Of a stretch of DNA of 16,247 bases, positions 1 to 7,082 are shown piece after piece; position 1 is the stretch's first letter, and the number at the start of each line of letters is the position of its first letter. A model generated the notes under the pieces. It saw only the letters and a list, made by a program, of their open reading frames with translations, did no database searches and was not told the DNA's origin. This DNA comes from Oscillospiraceae bacterium. Its GTDB lineage: Bacteria; Bacillota; Clostridia; Oscillospirales; Ruminococcaceae. Position numbers and translations under genes: made by a program. The stretch spans positions 1-16,247 of the forward strand of contig RKCM01000130.1 of assembly GCA_014858325.1 (NCBI GenBank). The letters run 5' to 3'.

Positions 1-1354
1 GGTAGCGGCCATACTGTTTATAGATCTCTTCCAGACGCTGCTTGATGGAGGAACCGATGCTGCGGTAGTAAGCGGCCATCTCGCAGATGAGCATGGAGCC
101 GATGACGGCGTCCTTATCGCGGACATAGGGGCCGGCCAGGTAGCCGTAGCTCTCCTCGAAGCCGAAGATGAAGCGGTCCACTTCCCCGGCGGCTTCCAGG
201 TTGGCGATCTGGTCGCCGATCCACTTGAAGCCCGTCAGCACGCTGCGCATCTCCACGCCGTAGTGGGCGGCAATGGCGTCGGCCAGCGGGGTGGAAACGA
301 TGGACTTGACGGCCACGGGGTTTGCGGGCATGGTGCCCTTTTCGATGCGGCCCGCGCAGATGTAATCCAGCAGCAGTGCGCCCATCTCGTTGCCGGACAC
401 CAGCTCATAGCTGCCGTCCGGGCACTTCATGGCGATGCCCACGCGGTCGGCGTCGGGGTCGGTGGCCAGCATCAGGTCGGCGCCGGTCTTGGTGGCAAGG
501 TCGAGGCCCAGCTTCAGCGCATCGAAGATCTCGGGGTTGGGGTAGGAGCAGGTGGTGAAGTAGCCGTTGGGGTACTCCTGCTCGGGCACGATGGTGATAT
601 CGGTGATGCCCATATCGTTGAGCACATGGGTCACGGGCACCAGGCCGGAGCCGTTCAGCGGGCTGTACACCAGCTTCAGGCCGGCAGTCTTGCACAGGCC
701 GGGCCGCACCTGCCGTGCCTCAATGGCAGCGTACAGGGCGTTCTTGCAGTCGTCGCCCACAAAGCGGATGAGGCCCTTCTCCACGCCCTCGGCAAAGGAG
801 AGGAACTTTGCCCCGGTGAGCACATCGGTCTTCTGGATCTCATCGTAGACGATGGCGGCGGCGTCATCGGTCATCTGGCAGCCATCGGGGCCGTAAGCCT
901 TGTAGCCGTTGTACTTGGCGGGGTTGTGGCTGGCCGTGACCATGATGCCCGCGTTGCAGTGGTAGTAGCGGGTGGCAAAGCTCAGGGCAGGCACAGGCAT
1001 GAGGGCGTCGTAGATGCGCACCTGGATGCCGTTGGCGGCCAGCACGCCGGCGGCCGTCTTGGCGAAGACGTCGCTCTTGAGGCGGCTGTCGTAGCTGATG
1101 GCCACGGTCTGGGTGCCGCCCTGGGTCTTGACCCAGTTGGCCAGGCCCTGGGTCGCCTGACGCACGACGTAAATATTCATACGGTTGGTGCCCGCACCCA
1201 GAACGCCGCGCAGGCCGGCAGTGCCAAACTTCAGGGCCACCGCAAAGCGGTCCTTGATCTCGTCGTCCTTTCCCTCGATCTTTGCCAGCTCCGGCTTCAG
1301 GTCAGCGTCTTCCAGATCCGCTGCCAGCCAGCGCTTATACTCATCCTGATACAT
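1..1354 (-). CDS. pgcA: Phosphoglucomutase / phosphomannomutase, alpha-D-phosphohexomutase family (C-terminus beyond window)
   Basis: Interconverts hexose 1-phosphate and 6-phosphate (probably glucose) in the cytoplasm, linking glycolysis to nucleotide-sugar and cell-envelope synthesis. Translating the minus strand from the ATG at 1354 gives 451 uninterrupted residues to the window edge. Visible motifs are FGTAGLRG (residues 43-50), the phosphoserine loop TASHNP (140-145, catalytic Ser142), the metal loop TDPDADR (298-304) and the sugar-binding GFEESYG (398-404). Family members of this type have roughly 560-580 residues, so only the C-terminal phosphate-binding domain is missing, cut by the window and not by a lesion. 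A Shine-Dalgarno AAGG lies 8 bases before the ATG, and a good sigma-A promoter lies upstream. It is divergent to yifB. The family is certain; glucose versus mannose preference is inferred from resemblance to the B. subtilis PgcA type. Confidence 0.93.
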   Translation of the reverse strand, partial: MYQDEYKRWLAADLEDADLKPELAKIEGKDDEIKDRFAVALKFGTAGLRGVLGAGTNRMNIYVVRQATQGLANWVKTQGGTQTVAISYDSRLKSDVFAKTAAGVLAANGIQVRIYDALMPVPALSFATRYYHCNAGIMVTASHNPAKYNGYKAYGPDGCQMTDDAAAIVYDEIQKTDVLTGAKFLSFAEGVEKGLIRFVGDDCKNALYAAIEARQVRPGLCKTAGLKLVYSPLNGSGLVPVTHVLNDMGITDITIVPEQEYPNGYFTTCSYPNPEIFDALKLGLDLATKTGADLMLATDPDADRVGIAMKCPDGSYELVSGNEMGALLLDYICAGRIEKGTMPANPVAVKSIVSTPLADAIAAHYGVEMRSVLTGFKWIGDQIANLEAAGEVDRFIFGFEESYGYLAGPYVRDKDAVIGSMLICEMAAYYRSIGSSIKQRLEEIYKQYGRY

Positions 1355-1425
1355 ATTGCACACCTTACCTTTAATTTATTTGCTCAGAGTCTCCTCCGAA
1401 AAAGGCTGTAAGGGCCTTTAATTAT

Positions 1426-1454
1426 AATATAAGCTTTTCCGCCGTTTGTGTCAA
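1426..1454 (-). promoter_or_regulatory. Sigma-A promoter of pgcA
   Basis: On the minus strand a perfect -35 TTGACA (1454-1449) is followed after 17 bases by TATATT (1431-1426). Transcription would start near 1419, giving a leader of about 65 bases before the pgcA ATG. A second TATAAT overlaps just downstream but would be spaced 22 bases, so it is the poorer choice. Confidence 0.75.
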
Positions 1455-1558
1455 TTCTGTATTATGCAACAAGTTTGTCACCTCAAAATCAGCAAATGGC
1501 ACAAATCCAGACGGATCCGCTGCACCAACCAAAGGCCGCCCGGGCCGGTTTTGCCGCA

Positions 1559-1588
1559 TTGACAAACCCCACCGCCCTCTACTATAAT
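1559..1588 (+). promoter_or_regulatory. Sigma-A promoter of yifB
   Basis: TTGACA (1559-1564) and TATAAT (1583-1588), both perfect, are separated by 18 bases. Transcription would start near 1595, leaving a leader of about 108 bases before the yifB start at 1703. Confidence 0.75.
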
Positions 1589-1597
1589 AAATTCAAC

Positions 1598-1634
1598 GCA
1601 GGAAGGTCGTCGAAGCCTGCCGAAAATTTCCTGC
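1598..1634 (+). other. Inverted repeats in the yifB leader, possible alternative hairpins
   Basis: GCAGGAA (1598-1604) can pair with TTCCTGC (1628-1634). The same left arm GCAGG can instead pair with CCTGC at 1616-1620, so the two stems exclude each other. A T-rich stretch follows from about 1643. This could be a weak attenuator or a chance structure. No known riboswitch was recognised. Confidence 0.3.
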
Positions 1635-1702
1635 ATTTACTCATTTTTTATTTTCTCCCGCCGCCCTACCTCACAGCCGCCCTTCCGGGCAAAAGGAGTG
1701 CC

Positions 1703-3238
1703 ATGTATTCCGTCATCAAAAGTTTTGGGCTATCCGGGCTCAATGGCTTTGCCGTGGAGGTCGAAGCCGATGTGGCCGGTGGGATGCCCGCCCTCTCCAT
1801 CGTGGGCCTGCCAGATTCCGCCGTCCGCGAAAGCGGCGACCGCGTCCACGCCGCCATCAAAAACCTCGGCTTCAAATGGCCGGACCGCCGCATCACCGTC
1901 AACCTCGCCCCCGCCGATGTGCGCAAGACCGGCCCCGTGTACGATCTGCCCCTGCTGCTGGCCGTGCTTTCCGCCGCCGGGCAGATCGAAGTGCCGCCCG
2001 AGGACGCCGCCTTCCTCGGCGAACTGGCGCTGGACGGCAGCCTCCGCCCCGTTTCGGGCGTGCTACCCATGGCGCTGGAGGCCGCAGCCACCGGCGTGAA
2101 AGCCCTGTATGTCCCCGCCGAAAATGCCGCCGAAGCCGCGGAGGCCTGCGGCGACGCCATGAAGGTCTACCCTGCCCGCAATGCCCGGGAGGTGGTGAAC
2201 GCGCTGCAGGGTGTGGCCGCCCTTGCCCCCGCCGCGTCCGTCCCCTTTGACCCCGCCGAAGGCTGGAACACCGCCCCGGACTTTGCGGACGTGATGGGCC
2301 AGCCGCTGGCCCGGCGGGCCATGGTGCTGGCGGCGGCAGGCGGCCACAATGTACTGCTCATCGGCGCACCGGGCACCGGCAAATCTATGCTGGCCAAGCG
2401 CCTGCCCGGCATCCTGCCGCCCCTCTCCCGGGAGGAGGCGGTAGAAACCACCAAGATCTACTCCATCGCAGGCCAGATGCCCAAGGGGCGGGGGCTTGTC
2501 ACGGCCCGGCCCTTCCGCAGCCCCCACCACTCGGCCAGTGCTGTCTCCCTCGCGGGCGGCGGGGCGCAGTTCCGCCCCGGCGAGTGCAGCCTTGCCAACT
2601 GCGGCGTGCTGTTTCTGGATGAGCTGCCGGAGTTCTCCCGCGAAAGCTTGGAGGTGCTGCGCCAGCCGCTGGAGGACGGCCAGATTACCGTCAGCCGGGC
2701 CGCAGGCAGCGCCACCTACCCCAGCCATTTCCAGCTCGTTGCCGCCATGAACCCCTGCAAGTGCGGCTACTACGGCCACCCCACCCGGGCCTGCACCTGC
2801 TCGCTGAGCGCGGTGCGGCAGTACCGCAGCCGGGTGTCCGGCCCGCTGCTGGACCGCATCGACCTCTGCGTTGAGATGGACCCGGTGGCTTTCGATCAGC
2901 TGCACGCTTCGGCCCCCGCCGAGAGCAGCGCCGAGCTGCGGAAACAGGTGCTGGCCGCGCGGCAGATCCAGCAAAAGCGATACGCCGCCCCGGGCTTTGA
3001 AGGGGTGCACTGCAACGCCCAGCTCACCGCCGGGCAGGTGCGCCGCATCTGCCGCATGACCCCCGCCGCCGAGCGCCTTCTCCGCGCCTCCTACGACGCA
3101 CTGGGCCTCTCCGCCCGCGCCCACGACCGCATCCTCCGCGTTGCCCGCACCGTGGCCGATCTGGCCGGCAAGCAATTGCTGGACGAAGACGCTCTGCTGG
3201 AAGCGCTGCAGTACCGTGCGCAGGAAAAGATCGAATAA
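1703..3238 (+). CDS. yifB: YifB/ComM family Mg-chelatase-like AAA+ ATPase
   Basis: A 511-residue protein of the usual family length. The start is the ATG at 1703, preceded by AAAAGGAG at 1691-1698; longer readings from 1448 lack a binding site. An N-terminal ChlI-like (Lon-S5-like) domain covers about residues 20-140, including IVGLPDSAVRES. Next come Walker A GAPGTGKS (221-228), Walker B GVLFLDE (301-307), paired cysteines CKC and CTC (352-366) and a C-terminal Mg-chelatase domain. In naturally transformable bacteria ComM is a hexameric helicase that extends D-loops by branch migration during integration of foreign DNA; in most Firmicutes the role is untested. It stands alone with its own promoter and terminator. 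Despite frequent annotation as a magnesium chelatase, no chlorophyll or cobalamin chelatase partner is nearby. Confidence 0.93.
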   Translation: MYSVIKSFGLSGLNGFAVEVEADVAGGMPALSIVGLPDSAVRESGDRVHAAIKNLGFKWPDRRITVNLAPADVRKTGPVYDLPLLLAVLSAAGQIEVPPEDAAFLGELALDGSLRPVSGVLPMALEAAATGVKALYVPAENAAEAAEACGDAMKVYPARNAREVVNALQGVAALAPAASVPFDPAEGWNTAPDFADVMGQPLARRAMVLAAAGGHNVLLIGAPGTGKSMLAKRLPGILPPLSREEAVETTKIYSIAGQMPKGRGLVTARPFRSPHHSASAVSLAGGGAQFRPGECSLANCGVLFLDELPEFSRESLEVLRQPLEDGQITVSRAAGSATYPSHFQLVAAMNPCKCGYYGHPTRACTCSLSAVRQYRSRVSGPLLDRIDLCVEMDPVAFDQLHASAPAESSAELRKQVLAARQIQQKRYAAPGFEGVHCNAQLTAGQVRRICRMTPAAERLLRASYDALGLSARAHDRILRVARTVADLAGKQLLDEDALLEALQYRAQEKIE

Positions 3239-3239
3239 C

Positions 3240-3285
3240 AAAATGAGATGGACCACCCCGAAAGGGGTGGTCCATCTCATTTTTT
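3240..3285 (+). terminator. Intrinsic terminator of yifB, probably bidirectional
   Basis: It starts two bases after the yifB stop. A perfect 20-bp stem (3240-3259 with 3264-3283) is closed by a GAAA tetraloop and ends in TTTTTT (3280-3285). The outer stem is A/T, so the reverse strand also ends in TTTTGTT. It can therefore also stop transcription coming from the convergent operon that ends at 3381. Confidence 0.92.
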
Positions 3286-3380
3286 ACAGGGAGCTGCTCT
3301 GCAGCCGCTTCGCTGCGGCGATCAGGGGGAGTCCGCATTCCGATTTGAGGGGCGGAATGTCCAGAGAGGAAACATCTGGT
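3286..3380. other. Short convergent spacer with two small hairpins
   Basis: No gene. GCCGC (3304-3308) can pair with GCGGC (3315-3319), and CATTCCG (3336-3342) with CGGAATG (3353-3359). Neither is followed by a T tract, so they may help protect the 3' end of the operon mRNA rather than terminate it. Confidence 0.4.
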
Positions 3381-4352
3381 TTAGTACTCCACCTTCCACA
3401 TATAGCGGCGGTAATCCATAGAGTGACCGCGGACCTCTGCCATCTGTGCCACATAATACCGCTCAATGGGGATCATGGCCACAGGGCTGAAGAACTCTGC
3501 CACTGCAGGATCGATACGGCCCTTGTTGAAACTCTGGAAATCCAGCACGATATAGTTTTCAGCATAGGTCTTAAGGAACTTGAGGCAGCGCTCATCCAAA
3601 GCACGGGTGCGGCCCTCGTTCATGATCAGGATCATGGGCAGTTTTTTGTCCGTGGTCTCAAACGGACCATGGAAGTATTCGCCGGTATGCAGGCAGATGG
3701 CATGCTTCCACTGCATCTCCATAAAATGGCAGCAGCACATAGAGTAGGCCACACCGTAGTTGGAGCCGGAAGCCAGTACATAGAACACCGGCTCATCCTT
3801 TTCCTTTTCTGCCCAAGCCTGGGCAGCGGGCAGGCACTCGGCCTTGCCCTCAGCCACGATGGCGTCGATGTACTGGTACGCAGCCATGGCCTTGTCATAG
3901 TTCTCCCAGCCCTCAAACTGATGCAGCAGCTCAAAGCCGATGCGCAGAGCGTTGGCCTGGTTGGAGTCGCTATAGACCTGATCGTCGCCGTTGGAATAGG
4001 TGACGACGTACTGGCCCACCTTCGCCATTCCGGTCTGCATATTGCCTGTCATGGCAATGGTAATGGCACCGATCTTATTGGCGACCTTGACAGCCTCCAC
4101 GGTCTCTGCCGTTGCCTTGAGGGAGCAGATGACCGCGATGCAACGCTCGTCCAGCTCTTTGGGGGTGGCGTGGACAAACTCGTTGCTGGTGTAGGTTGAA
4201 GCACCAAAGGTTTTTGCCTCGGACTGCAGCAGGTACAGCCCCGGGAAGATTGCCGCCTTGGAGCCACCGCAGCCCACGAAGAAGACATGCTTCAGGCCGC
4301 CCTTAGGCTCCAGCTTCTGTTTGATCTCTGCAATGATTTCTTGTACGTTCAT
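3381..4352 (-). CDS. frlB: SIS-domain sugar-phosphate deglycase, FrlB-like (fructosamine-6-phosphate deglycase)
   Basis: Predicted to split a 6-phosphofructosyl amine (Amadori product phosphate) into glucose 6-phosphate and the free amine in the cytoplasm. It has 323 residues with two SIS modules. The first begins at VFFVGCGGSK (residues 23-32) and the second at VFYVLASGSNYG (about 189-200). HTGEYFHGP (222-230) corresponds to the SGEFRHGP active-site segment I recall for E. coli FrlB, supplying Glu225 and His228. The C-terminus, DYRRYMWKVEY, resembles the RRYYGGLVEY ending of FrlB rather than the endings of GlmS or AgaS. It is the last gene of the operon, 69 bases after the C39-like gene, with AGGAGT before the ATG. 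The kinase expected to feed it lies at the other end of the locus. Family placement is firm; the exact substrate (fructoselysine, alpha-glycated amino acid, glucoselysine, fructose-asparagine) cannot be read from sequence. Confidence 0.83.
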   Translation of the reverse strand: MNVQEIIAEIKQKLEPKGGLKHVFFVGCGGSKAAIFPGLYLLQSEAKTFGASTYTSNEFVHATPKELDERCIAVICSLKATAETVEAVKVANKIGAITIAMTGNMQTGMAKVGQYVVTYSNGDDQVYSDSNQANALRIGFELLHQFEGWENYDKAMAAYQYIDAIVAEGKAECLPAAQAWAEKEKDEPVFYVLASGSNYGVAYSMCCCHFMEMQWKHAICLHTGEYFHGPFETTDKKLPMILIMNEGRTRALDERCLKFLKTYAENYIVLDFQSFNKGRIDPAVAEFFSPVAMIPIERYYVAQMAEVRGHSMDYRRYMWKVEY

Positions 4353-4390
4353 AGCTTTTCAGACTCCTATTCTCATAATCCAAAGGAAAA

Positions 4391-4414
4391 TTTCCGCACA
4401 GTTCTGTGCAGAAA
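4391..4414. promoter_or_regulatory. 24-bp imperfect palindrome in the spacer before frlB
   Basis: Arms of 11 bases, TTTCCGCACAG and CTGTGCAGAAA, flank a TT centre with a single mismatched pair. It lies in the 69-base gap between the C39-like gene and frlB. It may be an RNA hairpin that sets stability or relative expression of frlB, or a protein-binding operator. No promoter was seen beside it. Confidence 0.4.
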
Positions 4415-4421
4415 AAGCGGG

Positions 4422-5006
4422 TTATTTTGCACGGCCGAACAGATAATAAGCCGGGCTGCGGTTGGCACAGTCGGTTTCGAGCACCTCTGCAGTGCAGTAC
4501 AGGTAGGGGGCGTGCGTGCTATCCACCTTACCCTGGCGGCCCTCTTCCTCAAACTTTCCCTCTTTGTAAGAGGGATCCAGAATACAGAAAGCCTGCCCGT
4601 CGTAGGAGAGGACGGCGATGTAATGCCCGCCGTGGGTAAATACTCCCTTGTAGCCTTCCCGATCACCGCCGGAGTTAGCCACCGCCATGCCGCCCTTTTG
4701 CAGGTGAGCAATGAGGGCTGTTGGGTCGTCCGTAGTCTCAAAGGTCAGGCCGCAGCGTCGGGCCACCTCCTTGCCCAGGATCTTGAGGTCCGTGCCCGGC
4801 TTTCGGTTAGCCCCCAGCTGTTCGGAGAGGGCAAGGCACTCTTCCAGCGGAAGGTGGTTTTGGGTAAGATTTTCCACCATCATACAAACGCAACAGAGAC
4901 CACAGCCCGCTTTGGCCACATTGCTGTGCTCTTCCGGAGCTCCTCCGGCGTCCGTATTGTGGCTGTAGTGCATCTTGGGGTAATCCAGTTGATTCAAATA
5001 AAGCAT
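4422..5006 (-). CDS. C39-like (papain-fold) cytosolic cysteine peptidase
   Basis: A 194-residue protein with the features of the C39_2-type cysteine peptidase family. The nucleophile segment is AGCGLCCVCMM (catalytic Cys probably Cys35), followed by GGHYIAVLSYD (His128) and ILDPS (Asp144), giving a Cys-His-Asp order. There is no signal peptide or membrane segment, so it should act in the cytoplasm. It begins 3 bases after the upstream ATPase gene, with AGGAGAAG overlapping that gene's end, so the two are translationally linked, and it precedes frlB. I infer that it cleaves an imported peptide or amide bond, for example releasing a glycated residue. It could instead be an isopeptidase or amidase. 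It is not a bacteriocin-exporter C39 domain, since no exporter is fused or adjacent. Substrate unknown. The cysteine-rich stretch CGLCCVC is unusual. Confidence 0.7.
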   Translation of the reverse strand: MLYLNQLDYPKMHYSHNTDAGGAPEEHSNVAKAGCGLCCVCMMVENLTQNHLPLEECLALSEQLGANRKPGTDLKILGKEVARRCGLTFETTDDPTALIAHLQKGGMAVANSGGDREGYKGVFTHGGHYIAVLSYDGQAFCILDPSYKEGKFEEEGRQGKVDSTHAPYLYCTAEVLETDCANRSPAYYLFGRAK

Positions 5007-5009
5007 GGT

Positions 5010-6008
5010 TCACTTCTCCTGTGCGGCACCAGATTCATACAAGAAACAGGCCACCTGGCGGGTGCTGCCGTCTGCGCCGGGCAAGCTGTGCAGCTCCGGC
5101 CGCGCCTCGCGGCAATGGTCACACACCTTGGGGCAGCGAGTGGAGAACAAGCATCCCTTTGGCGGGTGGAGCGGGCTGGGGATTTCCCCTTGCAAAATGA
5201 TCTCGGCCCGTTTCTTGTGGATATCCGGCACCGGGATGGCTGAAAGCAGCGCCTGCGTGTAAGGGTGAAGCGGGTTGTTATAAAGCTCTTTTTTATCGGC
5301 CAGCTCCACGATCCGGCCCAGATACATCACCGCCACCCGGTCACAGAGGTATTCCACCACACTCAGATCGTGAGAGATGAAGATGTAGGTCAGGCCGCGC
5401 TTTTTCTGCAGATCTTTCAGCAGATTGAGCACCTGAGAGCGGACCGAAACATCCAGTGCCGAGACCGGCTCGTCGCAGATGACCAGTTCCGGGTCGTTGA
5501 TGAGGGCCCGGGCAATGACCACACGCTGGCGTTGGCCGCCCGACATCTCGTGCGGGAATTTCTCCAGATACTTTTCGCTCAGGCCCACTTCCTTCAAGAT
5601 TGCCACGACCTTCTGCCGCTTTTCTTCCTTGGAGTACTTGCCCTCCACCTCCAGTGGGGCTGCCACAAGCTGCTCCACCTTCTTTTTGGGGTTGAGTGAA
5701 GCGTAGGGGTCCTGAAAGATGATCTGGATCTTTTTGCGAAGGGGGCGCATCTTACTTTCATTGTAGTGGGTGATATCCTCGCCATGGAACAAGATTTGTC
5801 CCCCCGTGATGTCGTGCAGCTTGAGGATGCTCTTGCCCAGCGTTGACTTTCCGCAGCCAGACTCGCCCACAAGGCCCACGATCTCGCCCTGATTCACCAC
5901 CAGGTCGATACCGTCCACGGCTTTGACGGCAATGTCTTCGCCGCCTCGCACTTTTTTGACAGGATAATATTTTTTGACCCCGCGGATCTCCAGCAAAGGT
6001 GCATCCAT
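5010..6008 (-). CDS. Oligopeptide/dipeptide ABC importer ATPase, DppF/OppF type
   Basis: One of two cytoplasmic ATPases that power the importer encoded upstream in the same operon. It has 332 residues, normal for the family. It shows Walker A GESGCGKS (48-55), signature MSGGQRQ (155-161), Walker B LVICDEP (175-181), switch His213, and the C-terminal oligopeptide-transporter ATPase extension with the cysteines of GCLFSTRCPKVCDHC (285-299). It starts 2 bases after the DppD-type gene and ends 3 bases before the C39-like gene, so the genes form a tight run. The name follows the usual D/F pairing. Substrate class (peptide, opine, nickel or other) cannot be read from the ATPase and is inferred from context. 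Confidence 0.9.
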   Translation of the reverse strand: MDAPLLEIRGVKKYYPVKKVRGGEDIAVKAVDGIDLVVNQGEIVGLVGESGCGKSTLGKSILKLHDITGGQILFHGEDITHYNESKMRPLRKKIQIIFQDPYASLNPKKKVEQLVAAPLEVEGKYSKEEKRQKVVAILKEVGLSEKYLEKFPHEMSGGQRQRVVIARALINDPELVICDEPVSALDVSVRSQVLNLLKDLQKKRGLTYIFISHDLSVVEYLCDRVAVMYLGRIVELADKKELYNNPLHPYTQALLSAIPVPDIHKKRAEIILQGEIPSPLHPPKGCLFSTRCPKVCDHCREARPELHSLPGADGSTRQVACFLYESGAAQEK

Positions 6009-6010
6009 TG

Positions 6011-7009
6011 TTACTCACCGTCCTTTGTGTCTTCTGCGCCGTAGTGGATGCAGCGCACCTGATGGGTGCCCTTGGCACGCATCCCGGGATCCTGCATTTT
6101 GCAGCCAGGCAGGGCCCGCTCGCACCGGGTGCAGAAGCGGCAGCCCTCCGGCATCTCGTCCAGCATGGGCACCGTACCCTCGATGGTATGCAGATGAGCC
6201 TCGTCGCCGCTGCCCAGTTTGGGGATGGAATTGAGCAGGCCGATGGTATACGGATGGGAGGGATGGTCGAAGATATCCTCCACTGTGCCGTACTCCACCA
6301 CCTTGCCCGCGTACATCACCAGCACATCGTCTGCCATCTCTGCAATGACCCCCATATCGTGTGTGATGAGGATAACAGCAGTGTTCATCTCCTTGGCCAG
6401 AGAACGGATGATTCGAAGGATCTGGGCCTGAATGGTCACGTCCAGTGCGGTGGTTGGTTCATCGGCGATCAGGAGCTTGGGGTCGCACAGCAACGCCATG
6501 GCGATCATGACGCGCTGCCGCATTCCGCCGGAAAGCTGGTGAGGATACTCTTTGACCCGCTGCTCCGGGGAGGGGATCCCCACCCGGCTCAGCATTTCCA
6601 CACAACGGGCCTTCGCATCAGCCCGGCTGATCTTTTTGTCGTGGGAACGGATCATCTCGATCATCTGATCCCCGATGCGGTAGACCGGGTTGAGGGAGGA
6701 CATGGGCTCCTGGAAGATCATCGAGATCTCGCTGCCCCGTACCTGGCGCATCCGGGCCTCTGTAGCCTTGGCCAAATCCTCCCCCCGGAACAAAATTTGA
6801 CTTTTGGAGTCAATGATGCTCACCGAAGGTGGGACCAGACGCATGATAGAAGTTGCTGTGACGCTTTTTCCGCAGCCAGACTCGCCCACAATGCCCAGCA
6901 CCCGGCCTTCCTCCAGCGTAAAATTCACGCCATCCACTGCCGTTAAAAGATTTTTATTTACCTGAAATGATACCTTGAGGTCTTTGACCTCCAACAACGG
7001 CTCTCCCAT
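6011..7009 (-). CDS. Oligopeptide/dipeptide ABC importer ATPase, DppD/OppD type
   Basis: Partner of the DppF-type ATPase; the pair should form a heterodimer beneath the two permeases. It has 332 residues with Walker A GESGCGKS (42-49), Q-loop Gln100, signature LSGGMRQ (159-165), Walker B LLIADEP (179-185) and His217 in ILITHDMG. The C-terminal extension has the four-cysteine segment GCRFCTRCERALPGC (289-303), typical of OppD/DppD-like ATPases and a possible iron-sulfur site. The ATG at 7009 follows GGAGGA by 5 bases. It lies 73 bases after the binding-protein gene, with no terminator between them, so it is probably in the same transcript. Confidence 0.9.
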   Translation of the reverse strand: MGEPLLEVKDLKVSFQVNKNLLTAVDGVNFTLEEGRVLGIVGESGCGKSVTATSIMRLVPPSVSIIDSKSQILFRGEDLAKATEARMRQVRGSEISMIFQEPMSSLNPVYRIGDQMIEMIRSHDKKISRADAKARCVEMLSRVGIPSPEQRVKEYPHQLSGGMRQRVMIAMALLCDPKLLIADEPTTALDVTIQAQILRIIRSLAKEMNTAVILITHDMGVIAEMADDVLVMYAGKVVEYGTVEDIFDHPSHPYTIGLLNSIPKLGSGDEAHLHTIEGTVPMLDEMPEGCRFCTRCERALPGCKMQDPGMRAKGTHQVRCIHYGAEDTKDGE

Positions 7010-7082
7010 TTGCGTCCTCCTGACTCGACCATTCCGGACTTGATTTTTCCAAGCTCTCTTTTATGTTGCGTATTTGCGGGAT

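Larger units (their letters stand above)
1355..1702. other. Divergent intergenic region between pgcA and yifB
   Basis: 348 bases without a gene. It holds two back-to-back sigma-A type promoters, one for each flanking gene, about 100 bases apart. It also holds an inverted-repeat-containing leader just downstream of the yifB promoter. An open frame fused to the front of yifB runs through here from 1448, but it has no ribosome binding site and crosses both the promoter and the leader, so I treat the region as non-coding. Confidence 0.7.

Noticed and set aside
263..1411. 382-codon plus-strand frame opposite the phosphoglucomutase
   Set aside because: It is antisense to clear catalytic motifs of the mutase, and its sequence is His/Gly/Val-rich filler.
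1448..1702. N-terminal extension of yifB reading from 1448
   Set aside because: It has no ribosome binding site, would cross a perfect promoter at 1559-1588, and makes YifB about 85 residues longer than its family.
2063..3280. 405-codon minus-strand frame opposite yifB
   Set aside because: It begins inside the terminator and runs antisense to the Walker motifs of YifB.
3381..4352. SIS protein as GlmS, AgaS or another sugar isomerase
   Set aside because: There is no glutaminase domain, the SGEFRHGP-like segment and the ...VEY ending fit FrlB, and an FrlD-like kinase is in the locus.
4422..5006. C39 domain as part of a bacteriocin processing/export system
   Set aside because: There is no fused or neighbouring ABC exporter, no leader-peptide gene, and no membrane segment; the adjacent transporter is a solute importer.
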